Of a stretch of DNA of 24,253 nt, positions 15,067 to 22,212 are shown piece after piece (positions within the stretch are counted from its first letter, which is position 1; every line of letters begins with the position of its first letter). The notes under the pieces are model-generated. The model was not told the origin of the DNA. It saw only the letters and a program-made list of their open reading frames with translations, and made no database searches. A program made the position numbers and the translations under genes. Origin of the DNA: Coriobacteriales bacterium. GTDB lineage: Bacteria; Actinomycetota; Coriobacteriia; Coriobacteriales; UBA8131. Location: positions 1 through 24,253 of the forward strand of contig JAITEK010000155.1 of NCBI GenBank assembly GCA_031282085.1, written 5' to 3'.

Positions 15067-18000
15067 TCAGTTCGTGTTTCCATAGATTGAGACCTGCATA
15101 TCGTGGTCGAGGGCGGTATCCTCAACCTTCACTATCACTTCGTTGCGCAAGAAGCGCTCCATCTCCGTTACCGAGACTGCCCCGAAGACTATCGAGACCA
15201 TGCCGTTGTGGGAGCTTACGTCGATGTTGTCGTGCAGCTCGTAGGGGCCCAGGTTGGCAATCGACACCGAACCGTTCTCAACAGAGAGAGTGGCAGACAG
15301 CATGGGCGCGCCCGTGAGGGGGTAGCCGGTTATCGTGAGGTTGACCATGCGGTAGTAGCCGCCCGCACCGTCTACGTTGCCCTGTTCGTTGGTCTTCATG
15401 TAGCCACCGATGATGACGCGCGGCACGCCATAGCTTGCGTACAGGCTCACGGGGCCTGTGAGCTCATCGTTAAAATGGTAGGCCGCACCCTCGGCGGAGC
15501 CCACGCACCAACCGGAGAAGGTTTTGCCCGGATGATAGGGTGCGCCTGGCTCATGGGCCTTGGCGCCCGCGAAGAATACCTGCGTGAGGTAAGGCGTGGC
15601 GCCGTCCGTGTAGGAGACCGTGTAGTAGGCGGCGCTCGCGTGGGGGTTTTGCGCATTGACCGTCTGCCCGATGGCGGCGGGCGATGTTGTGCCGCTCACG
15701 TGCACGCTGTAGGGGGCGTCGCCAGGCAGTTTGTGCACGTAACGGTGATGATAACGGTGGGTGCCGGGGTCGTAACTGAGGGTGTATGCCTGCAGGGCGC
15801 CGTTATACAGCATCACGCCGGTGGAGGACCAGGGCGCGTTGTCTTTTTGGACGGCCACCTCAACAGCGTAGTACGCGTCGGAGGCAACGGTCTTGCCGTT
15901 TGCAAGGCCCTCGGCGTTGAGCAGCAGGTCGCAGCCGGTGTCTGAACCGTTGAGGAAGATGTCGTAAGCGTCCGGGTTTGCGCCCGCGCCGCCGCCCGCG
16001 CCGGGGCCGCTGGTGTCGCCGCGCAGGATGGCCTGGTACTCAACGGTGTTGCCCTGCGTAGCGTGGTAGCCGAGGAAGTGGCGCACCTGGCCCGCGCTCC
16101 TGAGCGTGACGGTCGCGTTGGTCCAGGGGCTGTTGTAGGAAAGCAGGAAGCGCGCACGGTAATAGGGGATGGTAACGAGGGCGTCCGCGGGGTCCTTATC
16201 CAGACTCAACACGTCGCCCGAGGCCACGTTGTCGATGTAGACGTCATAGGAGTTGTCCGCGCCCAAAAGCACCGCCTGCTGGTACTCGGCGTCGGAGCTG
16301 TTGTAAGCGAGATGCGCCCGGGTGACGCCGTCTTGCCGCAGCGTCACCTCACCTATCTCGGAGGGCACGCCATCAAGCGTAGCTGCGACGTGCGCCGTGC
16401 GATAGTCAAGCCGTATGTTGAGGTTGCCCGCAGCGTCGGGGACGATTTTCACGGAACGTCCGGTATACGCGCCGTCGAGGTAGAGGTCGTAGCTGCCTAT
16501 CCCTACGCCGTCGCGACTGTCGCCGTGGCTGTTCTCAAAGAAGTGGTAAACACCCGGGTCCTGCTCCTTCAGCGTATGGCGCAACAGGCCGTTGTGGTAC
16601 ATCTCGAGGGTGCGCCCGGCATAGGGGGCGCCGTCAAGCGTAACGCTCACGCGCACCGGATAGGGCGTCGCGTGCCAGTGGGCGTACAGCGTTATGTTGT
16701 CCTCATAGTAGTAGTTGCTCACTTGGAGCTTGCCCTCGGGGTTTATGATCATGCTGCCGCCCTCGATCTCACTGAAGTACCCGAGGAAGTCATAGCCGGG
16801 GGTCCTTGGCGGCTGTATCGGGTCCAGCGGCTCCTGCGCGGTAAAATCCGCAAACCATCCGCGCGCGTACTTCTCAAACACCGCGGGCGACCCCTGTTTG
16901 GCGCCCTCAACGGCGGTCGCCATGTTGAGCGACACGCGGAAGACCCGAGGCTCCCAATGCGCGTACAGGGTCATATCCGCAGGAGCGCACCACGAGCCAT
17001 CCTCCAGCGTGAGTATCTTCTGGAGCTCCTCCTTGCCGACGTTCGGCTTAAAGCAGCCGTACTGGTCGAGTACCTGCACGCCACCGACCGGCTGGGTGTA
17101 CCACCCCAAAAAGTCGAAGCCTACGAGGGTGGCGGTAACGCGCTTGTCGGTGTCTGTGTTCCAGTTAACGCCGGCCGTTACCGTTATGGGGTTGGGGTCT
17201 GCGTCGTTGATCACTATGGGGTAGCGCGCGCCGCTGGGCTCGTTGGGGGCAAAGGTCAGGGCGTATTGCGAGTTCTTCTCCACCGTGAGATCATGGAGCG
17301 TAGAGGGGTTGCCGTGCACGGGGTGACGCTCGTTGAGCTTGTCATCGGGGTCCGCGATGAGGCTCTGCTGGAGCGTGGCGGTGGGGGCCACGTAGAGTTG
17401 TCCGCCCAGGGCGCTCTTGCCAGCGGCTCCACCTGTGCCACCCTTGCCGCCCCAGGCCGTGCCGCCACCACCCACGGAGAAAAGAGGATCAGGGGGGCTG
17501 CCCGGTGCGGGAACAGCCTCGTCATTCCGAAGCCTGGCTCCGTAACCGCCGCCACCACCTCCGCCGGTGGCATAACCATTAATCTCGCCTGAGTTCTTCC
17601 GAGTGATGCCGCCGCTTCCGCCCGAGCCGCCCGAGCCGCCACCCGCACCGCCTGAGCCAACGGGTGCGCCCGTGCCGCCCCGGCCGGCAGCTCCGCCTCC
17701 GCCGCCACCGGCTACGCGTATCCTGCCGCCGCCCGCTCCTACCTCAATGCCCGTGCCTTTTGCCCCTGCTCCGGCCGTGCCTCCCGCACCGCCGGCAGCG
17801 TCGAGGGTAACGGTGTCCAGCACATACAGTAAGCCTGATGTGGCGGAGTCCGCCCCAGAAAACCCGTTGCTCCCCGGCATACCCGAGATCGCGAACTGGC
17901 TTGAGTCGGTAAAGTACTGCTTCTTCGCTATACTCTCGCCGACCGTCAGAACGGGCTTTCCGCCATCGGCTCCGTCCGTGCCGATGGCCGCACCGCCGCC

Positions 18001-18711
18001 AGACCCCCCACCGCTCGCTGCGCCGCCTTCGCCGCTGAAGAACCCATTAACCAGAATCAGTGTGCCGAGGGAGAAGCCGTAGCGTCCATCGCCCGAGCGG
18101 GGGGTTTTGTCAAAAGGATTGTAGTTGAACGCATCGGCAGGAGGTGCGATGCCAGCGCCGCCCTTAACGATGAGCGTGCCCGCGCCACGCACGTACAGGA
18201 CGTTTCCCGCGTTAAGCCGTATCGCCGCCTTGCCAACGGTGCTGCTGGGAGTGCCTTTAGAGCCGGTAACGGTAAGTGTTACGCCCGCCGGGATAAAGAG
18301 CACCGCGGGGTTGGTCGCGTTGGTGCTGGGGCTCACGACGAGGCCATTCTCGCCCGGCTTTGCCGTTATCTCTGTGTTGCGTGTGACGGTGTAGACCTTG
18401 CGCGGCTCAAGCACCCTGCCTGCGTCGGAGGCCTTGAGCTCTATCGGCGAGCCCGTGCAGTCTGTTGGCCACGCGAGGGCGTAGCGCGGGGAAGCCGTGT
18501 CGGCAAAAGGGGAGAGGGGCGAGCTGAGGTTGAGGTACTCCGGCGTTGCGGCTGGGTCCTCGGCCGCACCGGTAATCGAAGATGCCGGTTGAGATGTGCC
18601 GGGCAGAGCCTCGGCAGAATCGAGAAAAGTGCTTGCGGGCGCCAGGAGCATCAACAGTACTAAAGCCGATATCGCCAGCGCGGTTAGAGCATGTTTTTGC
18701 GCGCTCAACAT
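15067..18711 (-). CDS. Secreted glycine-rich / InlB-repeat protein, paralogue of the giant protein
   Basis: A 1,214-residue secreted protein of unknown function. Residues 1-35 are a signal peptide with core LAISALVLLMLLAPAS. Residues about 90-190 match the paralogue: ENGLVVS, then FIPAGVTLTVTGSKG, then RGAGTLIVKGGAG. Residues about 190-435 are glycine-rich. Two InlB-type repeats follow (about 478-680, with FDFLGWYTQ and MTLYAHW). Four 80-94-residue modules carry YDLYLDGAYTGR-like signatures (about 680-1030). One more InlB-type unit with TFSGWCVGSAEGAAYHF ends near 1095, and a unique C-terminal beta domain reaches 1214. There is no membrane anchor or LPxTG motif, unlike the downstream partner. 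The ATG at 18711 has a G-rich tract 12 bases upstream and a GAG at 6 bases. It is the first gene of the two-gene operon. Confidence 0.92.
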   Translation of the reverse strand: MLSAQKHALTALAISALVLLMLLAPASTFLDSAEALPGTSQPASSITGAAEDPAATPEYLNLSSPLSPFADTASPRYALAWPTDCTGSPIELKASDAGRVLEPRKVYTVTRNTEITAKPGENGLVVSPSTNATNPAVLFIPAGVTLTVTGSKGTPSSTVGKAAIRLNAGNVLYVRGAGTLIVKGGAGIAPPADAFNYNPFDKTPRSGDGRYGFSLGTLILVNGFFSGEGGAASGGGSGGGAAIGTDGADGGKPVLTVGESIAKKQYFTDSSQFAISGMPGSNGFSGADSATSGLLYVLDTVTLDAAGGAGGTAGAGAKGTGIEVGAGGGRIRVAGGGGGGAAGRGGTGAPVGSGGAGGGSGGSGGSGGITRKNSGEINGYATGGGGGGGYGARLRNDEAVPAPGSPPDPLFSVGGGGTAWGGKGGTGGAAGKSALGGQLYVAPTATLQQSLIADPDDKLNERHPVHGNPSTLHDLTVEKNSQYALTFAPNEPSGARYPIVINDADPNPITVTAGVNWNTDTDKRVTATLVGFDFLGWYTQPVGGVQVLDQYGCFKPNVGKEELQKILTLEDGSWCAPADMTLYAHWEPRVFRVSLNMATAVEGAKQGSPAVFEKYARGWFADFTAQEPLDPIQPPRTPGYDFLGYFSEIEGGSMIINPEGKLQVSNYYYEDNITLYAHWHATPYPVRVSVTLDGAPYAGRTLEMYHNGLLRHTLKEQDPGVYHFFENSHGDSRDGVGIGSYDLYLDGAYTGRSVKIVPDAAGNLNIRLDYRTAHVAATLDGVPSEIGEVTLRQDGVTRAHLAYNSSDAEYQQAVLLGADNSYDVYIDNVASGDVLSLDKDPADALVTIPYYRARFLLSYNSPWTNATVTLRSAGQVRHFLGYHATQGNTVEYQAILRGDTSGPGAGGGAGANPDAYDIFLNGSDTGCDLLLNAEGLANGKTVASDAYYAVEVAVQKDNAPWSSTGVMLYNGALQAYTLSYDPGTHRYHHRYVHKLPGDAPYSVHVSGTTSPAAIGQTVNAQNPHASAAYYTVSYTDGATPYLTQVFFAGAKAHEPGAPYHPGKTFSGWCVGSAEGAAYHFNDELTGPVSLYASYGVPRVIIGGYMKTNEQGNVDGAGGYYRMVNLTITGYPLTGAPMLSATLSVENGSVSIANLGPYELHDNIDVSSHNGMVSIVFGAVSVTEMERFLRNEVIVKVEDTALDHDMQVSIYGNTN
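17400..18010 (-). repeat. Glycine-rich domain of the smaller surface protein
   Basis: Encodes about 200 residues dominated by GGxGG and GGTGAPVGSGG-type units, broken by short hydrophobic strands such as GLLYVLDTVTLDAAGG. The strand segment SGLLYVLDTVTLDAAGG aligns with GSLYLLDEVKLTASGG in the larger paralogue. Confidence 0.8.
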
Positions 18712-18750
18712 GGTGAGCTCGTTCCCCCCTAGAATTTATTGTTCTGAAAA

Positions 18751-18780
18751 ATGCCATAAGACGATTTGTCGCAAAGGCAT
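18751..18780 (-). other. Leader hairpin upstream of the surface-protein operon
   Basis: ATGCC (18751-18755) pairs with GGCAT (18776-18780), and an inner GAC/GTC pair lies inside a symmetric internal loop. It falls in the presumed 5' untranslated region of the operon. I do not recognise it as a known riboswitch. Confidence 0.3.
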
Positions 18781-18834
18781 ACAAGTGCTGCTGCAGCCGA
18801 GCGCTATCAGAAGCACTATCGATTCTTGCTCGCC

Positions 18835-18843
18835 AGTATAGCA
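18835..18843 (-). promoter_or_regulatory. Candidate extended -10 promoter of the surface-protein operon
   Basis: The minus strand reads TGCTATACT, an extended -10 (TGn-TATACT). A -35 box is not convincing (GTGTTA at a 17-base spacing). It would give a leader of about 120 bases before the ATG at 18711. No better promoter is visible in the gap. Confidence 0.4.
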
Positions 18844-18920
18844 CAGCAATGCCGCCCTAACACGACAATACACCACCCGTTCACCGCGATGAATGGGTCG
18901 ACAAACGTCTTGCAACAGGA

Positions 18921-18972
18921 CGAGGGGGGACAGAGGGGGGGACGGGGCAAGTGTCCCCCTGTTCCCCCTCTG
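18921..18972. repeat. Second dispersed REP-like palindrome, next to tRNA-Val
   Basis: An imperfect inverted repeat with outer arms CAGAGGGGG (from 18931) and CCCCCTCTG (18964-18972). It carries the core GACGGGGCAAGTGTCCCCC, closely matching the element inside priA. It lies in the 300-base gap between the surface-protein operon and the tRNA, where I see no protein gene. Confidence 0.75.
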
Positions 18973-18983
18973 TGGGCGTTGTG

Positions 18984-18992
18984 TGCTAAAAT
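18984..18992 (+). promoter_or_regulatory. Extended -10 promoter for tRNA-Val
   Basis: TGCTAAAAT: a TGn motif followed by -10 TAAAAT (18987-18992), with the predicted transcript start about 14 bases before the tRNA. No clear -35 box is present because the preceding bases belong to the REP-like element. Confidence 0.6.
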
Positions 18993-19012
18993 AGCTTTTC
19001 CTCATATCCCAC

Positions 19013-19087
19013 GGGCGTTTGGCGCAGCGGGAGCGCGCTTCCTTCACACGGAAGAGGTCACTGGTTCAATCCCAGTAACGCCCACCA
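19013..19087 (+). tRNA. tRNA-Val (anticodon CAC), CCA encoded
   Basis: A complete cloverleaf. The acceptor GGGCGTT pairs with AACGCCC, followed by discriminator A and encoded CCA. The D arm is GCGC-AGCGGGA-GCGC. The anticodon stem is CTTCC/GGAAG with loop TTCACAC (anticodon CAC at 19045-19047). The T arm is ACTGG-TTCAATC-CCAGT. It is 75 bases long with a short variable loop. Confidence 0.97.
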
Positions 19088-19094
19088 CAAAAGC

Positions 19095-19131
19095 AAAGGT
19101 CAGAGCCCTATTTTCGGCTCTGACCTTTTTT
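19095..19131 (+). terminator. Rho-independent terminator after tRNA-Val
   Basis: A perfect 13-bp stem: AAAGGTCAGAGCC (19095-19107), an 8-base loop, GGCTCTGACCTTT (19116-19128) and a run of six T (19126-19131). It lies between the tRNA and the convergent LCP gene, so the hairpin could also serve the minus strand. Confidence 0.92.
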
Positions 19132-19153
19132 GACGCTCTTGCAGTCCGCAGTC

Positions 19154-20221
19154 TCAGTCCACAACGTCGGGCTGGTTGCTTGCGTCCACAAAGGGTACTG
19201 TTCCGTTCACATACTTCTCGCGCACTCCGGGCCATTCCTCCTCGTTGATAAGCACGTAAGAGACGCCGTCGATGGTTCCGGTTGTTGCGGGTATCTGACC
19301 CGTGTACATATTCTCATCGGTATTCATTCCCTGAAAACCCAACGCCAGATCGATGAGCTGCATCGCCGTCAGGTCGGTACTTGCGCTTTCGGCAAGGCTG
19401 CTCACCAGGCCGGGAATCTCGCCGGTGGGCGACTGTGTGATCTTTTTGGCAACCGCTTTGAGAAGTGCGCGCTGGTTTGCGGCACGCTGGAAATCACCCA
19501 GTGCATAGTCCTTGCGGTCGCGCACAAAAGCAAGCGCCTGCTCACCGTTAAGCGTCTGTACGCCGGGCTGCAACTCGATGCCATTGAGGCTGGTGTAGAA
19601 CGGCACATCGACAGTAACTCCGCCCAATTGGTCGACGATGTCCGAGAAGCCCTCAAAATCAATCATCACCACATGGGCAATCTCCACACCGACAAGGTCC
19701 GAAACGGCCTTGACCGCTCCCGCGGGCCCCCCGTATGCCATAGCGGCGTTGATTTTTTCCGTGCCATATTCCGGCAGCTCAACCTTGGTATCGCGGGGGA
19801 TTGAGAGCACCGACATGCTTTTCTTCGTCGGGTCGAGACGGCACAGCATAATGGTGTCGGAGCGCGAGGCGGTCTCTCCCGCCCGCGCGTCCGAACCAAG
19901 GACGAGCACATAATAGGGCTTCTGAGGGTCCGTGGAACGCGGGGCAAGTTCCTGCTTGAGTGCGCCCAACTCGATTGGGTCCAGGGCCAATTTGGAATCA
20001 ACCGACTGTATATAGGCAAAGGCTACAGCAACCGCAGCGAGGATGAGCGCCACGGGGATACCCACGCCGAGAACAACCTTCTGCCAGGTTTTGAGGCCCC
20101 TCTTTTTTTGGCGGGAGCTCTTTTTGGAATAATCCGCGTTCCGCGAAAACGACTCACGGGTTTGCTGCGTATTTTTTCCGACGGCATTCTGAGAAGTACC
20201 GCCCCTTTTTGAATGTTTCAT
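19154..20221 (-). CDS. LytR-CpsA-Psr (LCP) family wall-polymer transferase
   Basis: LCP enzymes transfer polyprenyl-phosphate-linked glycopolymers onto peptidoglycan outside the membrane. The 355 residues comprise a basic cytoplasmic tail (1-48), one membrane helix near 49-71 (VVLGVGIPVALILAAVAVAF) and an extracellular LCP domain. Family motifs seen are YYVLVLGSDARAGETASRSDTIML, SVLSIPRDTKVELP, KINAAMAYGGP, VVMIDFEGF and LNGEQALAFVRDRKD, including the conserved Arg/Asp residues that bind the lipid pyrophosphate. The ATG at 20221 has AGGAGG 4 bases upstream; an immediately preceding TTG is too close to it. The C-terminal tail (IPATTGTIDGVSYVLINEEEWP) resembles other actinobacterial members. 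It is divergent from a glycosyltransferase gene, consistent with surface polysaccharide work. Confidence 0.94.
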   Translation of the reverse strand: MKHSKRGGTSQNAVGKNTQQTRESFSRNADYSKKSSRQKKRGLKTWQKVVLGVGIPVALILAAVAVAFAYIQSVDSKLALDPIELGALKQELAPRSTDPQKPYYVLVLGSDARAGETASRSDTIMLCRLDPTKKSMSVLSIPRDTKVELPEYGTEKINAAMAYGGPAGAVKAVSDLVGVEIAHVVMIDFEGFSDIVDQLGGVTVDVPFYTSLNGIELQPGVQTLNGEQALAFVRDRKDYALGDFQRAANQRALLKAVAKKITQSPTGEIPGLVSSLAESASTDLTAMQLIDLALGFQGMNTDENMYTGQIPATTGTIDGVSYVLINEEEWPGVREKYVNGTVPFVDASNQPDVVD

Positions 20222-20233
20222 CAAGCCTCCTAC

Positions 20234-20254
20234 GCTACTTCCTTTTGAAGTAGC
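20234..20254 (-). other. Perfect hairpin in the LCP gene leader
   Basis: GCTACTTC, a 5-base loop, GAAGTAGC: an 8-bp perfect inverted repeat between the promoter and the AGGAGG site, about 5 bases from that site. It could be an mRNA hairpin affecting translation or a repressor site. Confidence 0.5.
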
Positions 20255-20270
20255 TCACATTTGCTATTCC

Positions 20271-20299
20271 ATTATAATCCACCCCTCCAAAATTCGCAG
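20271..20299 (-). promoter_or_regulatory. Promoter of the LCP gene
   Basis: The minus strand shows a consensus -10 TATAAT (20271-20276), a 17-base spacer and a weak -35 CTGCGA (20294-20299). It gives a leader of about 43 bases. Confidence 0.6.
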
Positions 20300-20360
20300 A
20301 ATCGTGCAAAACCATAAGGTGCAGCCCGATGCTTGCCCAAACCCTGCCCGACACACGGTG

Positions 20361-20369
20361 TGGTAGAAT
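20361..20369 (+). promoter_or_regulatory. Extended -10 promoter of the glycosyltransferase gene
   Basis: TGGTAGAAT, with -10 TAGAAT at 20364-20369 only 9 bases before the ATG at 20379. Transcription would begin at or next to the start codon, implying a leaderless mRNA. No -35 box is recognisable. Confidence 0.55.
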
Positions 20370-20378
20370 GTGGGGACT

Positions 20379-21146
20379 ATGACCAGGAACATAAGCGCTT
20401 CCATAGTCACCTTCAACAATGTCGCCCAGGTTTCCGGACTCTTGGACTCGATGCAGCGCTACGCAGACCTCCAGGAGCTGGAACTCTTTGTGATCGACAA
20501 CGCATCGAGCGATGGTACGGCGGAGCTTCTCAGCAACCACTATCCTTGGGTAAAACTCCTGAGCAATACGCAAAACCGGGGGTTTGGCGCCGCCCATAAC
20601 CAGGTGCTGCCGCTTCTCCCGTCCCGCTATCATGTGTTGATAAACCCCGACATCGTCTTCACCGAAGATGCTCTCACTCCGCTGTTCTCCTATCTTGACG
20701 AACACCCTGAGACGGCGATGATCACCCCCCGCATACTCAACTCCGACGGAAGCGAGCAGAAGCTCCCCAAGCTGCAACCGCGTCCTCGATACGTGGTGGC
20801 CCGTCGATTTGAGCAGCGATTCGCCTGGGCCAAGCGTCTATGCAGCGAGTATGTGCGCGCAGACGAAGACTTTACCGAGCCCACCGAAATAGAAAACTGC
20901 ACGGGAAGTTTCTGCGTCATCCGCACCGAGATATTCCGCCAGATCAATGGCTTTGACGAGTGCTTCTTCCTCTACTTTGAGGATAACGACCTCAGCCTTC
21001 GCGCCCATGAACACGGCAACCTGATCTTCTATCCCCAGGCAGCGGTAGTCCACCACTATCGCAGAGAAGCCATGAGCAGCACCCGCGCCTTCCTCCGCCA
21101 GATACGCTCCATGCTGCACTATTTCAACAAACACGGCTGGACGTAG
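20379..21146 (+). CDS. Family 2 glycosyltransferase (rhamnosyltransferase/WbbL-like)
   Basis: A GT-A fold inverting glycosyltransferase that likely adds a sugar to a cell-surface polysaccharide or lipid-linked intermediate. Visible motifs: ASIVTFNN at the N-terminus, FVIDNASSDGT, NRGFGAAHN, VLINPDIVFTEDAL (donor and metal site), and GSFCVIRTEIFRQINGFDECFFLYFEDNDLSLRAHEHG with the catalytic-region acidic residues. The ATG at 20379 is chosen because the -10 box ends at 20369; a GTG at 20370 would add three residues but sits against the -10. The 255-residue protein stops abruptly after HYFNKHGWT. Near-identical copies of this 3' end recur at 22040 and 24185, and copy 2 reads on as GWTQSKSTR before a stop. 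The C-terminus was therefore probably altered by insertion of the downstream cassettes. Confidence 0.9.
   Translation: MTRNISASIVTFNNVAQVSGLLDSMQRYADLQELELFVIDNASSDGTAELLSNHYPWVKLLSNTQNRGFGAAHNQVLPLLPSRYHVLINPDIVFTEDALTPLFSYLDEHPETAMITPRILNSDGSEQKLPKLQPRPRYVVARRFEQRFAWAKRLCSEYVRADEDFTEPTEIENCTGSFCVIRTEIFRQINGFDECFFLYFEDNDLSLRAHEHGNLIFYPQAAVVHHYRREAMSSTRAFLRQIRSMLHYFNKHGWT
21075..21142 (+). repeat. Direct repeat copy 1 (3' end of the glycosyltransferase gene)
   Basis: 68 bases coding for the last residues of the glycosyltransferase (to GW and two bases of the next codon). They are identical over the full 68 bases to 24185-24252, and 54 of 55 bases match at 22040-22094. After the repeat the sequence diverges and a TAG follows at once. 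Confidence 0.95.
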
Positions 21147-21212
21147 TGGGACAGCACCATGGTGGTGGCCAGTGCCGTCATCGTGCAGCAGCAGTAAGGG
21201 CTGGGGACTCTG

Positions 21213-21221
21213 TGCTAGAAT
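21213..21221 (+). promoter_or_regulatory. Extended -10 promoter of the nucleotidyltransferase cassette
   Basis: TGCTAGAAT, with -10 TAGAAT at 21216-21221 just 7 bases before the ATG at 21229. It is the same leaderless layout as the glycosyltransferase promoter. No Shine-Dalgarno sequence is possible in such a transcript. Confidence 0.6.
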
Positions 21222-21228
21222 ATCCCGT

Positions 21229-21450
21229 ATGAATATAGTGGAGCAAAGATATGATTTCTTGGTGGACATGGACAGCCTTCCAGGGCTTGATGATTTGATG
21301 TTTAAACGCCTGCTTTATAAGAGCTATCGTCACAAGGGCTGGCTCTATAATTACCTCTACGGCAATCTCGATATCAGCCGATTCAGCGAAAGCCAGCGGG
21401 AGATTCTTCGACACTGTGCCGTTAGATTTTACGGACGGGATATCGTATGA
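21229..21450 (+). CDS. Small protein paired with the nucleotidyltransferase, unknown
   Basis: A 73-residue protein I do not recognise. It starts MNIVEQRYDFLVDMD, has a central basic and aromatic helix (FKRLLYKSYRHKGWLYNYLYG), and ends RHCAVRFYGRDIV. It has no signal peptide or membrane segment. The ATG at 21229 is set by the -10 box seven bases upstream; the upstream ATG at 21172 would place the promoter inside the gene. It overlaps the next gene by ATGA (21447-21450), so the two are coupled like an antitoxin-toxin pair. Its base composition is visibly more A+T-rich than the housekeeping genes. It could be the cognate antitoxin or partner of the downstream enzyme, but that is inference. Confidence 0.75.
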   Translation: MNIVEQRYDFLVDMDSLPGLDDLMFKRLLYKSYRHKGWLYNYLYGNLDISRFSESQREILRHCAVRFYGRDIV

Positions 21451-22013
21451 CAGAGCAGGAATCCAAACAACTTTTACTCAACGCTCTTTCGGTTTTGGAT
21501 AATAAACTCGTTTTAGCAAAATGCGAGCCTATCGAGATTCGTATTGTTGGTGGATTTGCTCTGATTCTTCACGGCATCAGAGAAACTGGTTTTACTCAAG
21601 ATATAGATAGCATGACCAGAGATTTTGAGCCACAGGTTAAACAGATGATAGCCGAAACAGGCAGAGAGCTGAACCTCAAGCTCGGGTGGCTCAACGCAGA
21701 TATGGTTCTTGATGATCCCGAAATTATAACCATGATCATCGGCGAAACAAACTTTGAAGACTACGGTGACTACCAGGCGCTTGATGTGAAGGTAGCGGAT
21801 ATGACAACCCTACTAAAACTGAAAATCGTAGCAGCCGGAGACACGCTTCTCGTGCATGATGACATTGAACACGAACGGCACGCCAGAGACCTGAGTGCAT
21901 TGCTTAAAGCCTTAGACATTGATTCCGCTGAAAAACTTTTAGACATTGCCACCATGGCAAAGGACTATCCCGAACTTTTGCGCATACTGTTTCCTCCAAA
22001 AAACGCTGATTAA
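21447..22013 (+). CDS. AbiEii/DUF6036-like nucleotidyltransferase
   Basis: A 188-residue protein of the minimal nucleotidyltransferase superfamily. The family's GG...D-x-D core is seen as IRIVGGFALILHGIRETGFTQDIDSM (Gly35-Gly36, Asp52 and Asp54). WLNADMV follows at 81-87, and then a C-terminal helix block TLLKLKIVAAGD...HARDLSALLKAL. That block is typical of DUF6036/AbiEii-like proteins, where it reads as K-x-x-A...R...kDl..L. Related enzymes act as toxins or abortive-infection effectors by modifying tRNA or proteins; the substrate here is unknown. It is coupled to the 73-residue gene and bracketed by repeat copies 1 and 2. A sampled 60-base line of the gene is 40% GC, far below the flanking genome, suggesting transfer. 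Confidence 0.8.
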   Translation: MTEQESKQLLLNALSVLDNKLVLAKCEPIEIRIVGGFALILHGIRETGFTQDIDSMTRDFEPQVKQMIAETGRELNLKLGWLNADMVLDDPEIITMIIGETNFEDYGDYQALDVKVADMTTLLKLKIVAAGDTLLVHDDIEHERHARDLSALLKALDIDSAEKLLDIATMAKDYPELLRILFPPKNAD

Positions 22014-22039
22014 ATCCTCTCATGCTCTGCGAGAAACTT

Positions 22040-22094
22040 CCTTCCTCCGCCAGATACGCTCCATGCTGCGCTATTTCAACAAACACGGCTGGAC
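22040..22094 (+). repeat. Direct repeat copy 2, with an extended reading frame
   Basis: 55 bases matching copy 1 with a single A-to-G change at 22070. Read in the glycosyltransferase frame it continues GWTQSKSTR and stops at 22114-22116. It may therefore preserve the original 3' end of the gene. The 180 bases between 22014 and 22194 otherwise hold only this repeat and the next promoter. Confidence 0.93.
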
Positions 22095-22167
22095 ACAAAG
22101 CAAAAGCACCCGGTAGGCGAAGTCAGGCGAAAGAGTGGCATTAGCAATATTCCCGTTTGCATGATAT

Positions 22168-22200
22168 TATAATTTCACGGAAAATTGAAATATTGTGAAA
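22168..22200 (+). promoter_or_regulatory. -10 box and inverted repeat before the MazE-like gene
   Basis: A consensus -10 TATAAT (22168-22173) with no good -35. It is followed by TTTCAC (22173-22178) and its inverse GTGAAA (22195-22200), with an inner ATTTC/GAAAT pair. This is a plausible operator for autoregulation by the AbrB-like antitoxin. Confidence 0.5.
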
Positions 22201-22212
22201 GGAGAATTGGCT

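Noticed and set aside
13247..15085. A 612-codon plus-strand open frame opposite the glycine-rich domain
   Set aside because: It is the antisense of Gly and other GC-rich codons (Ala/Arg-rich product); the minus-strand gene has a signal peptide and repeats.
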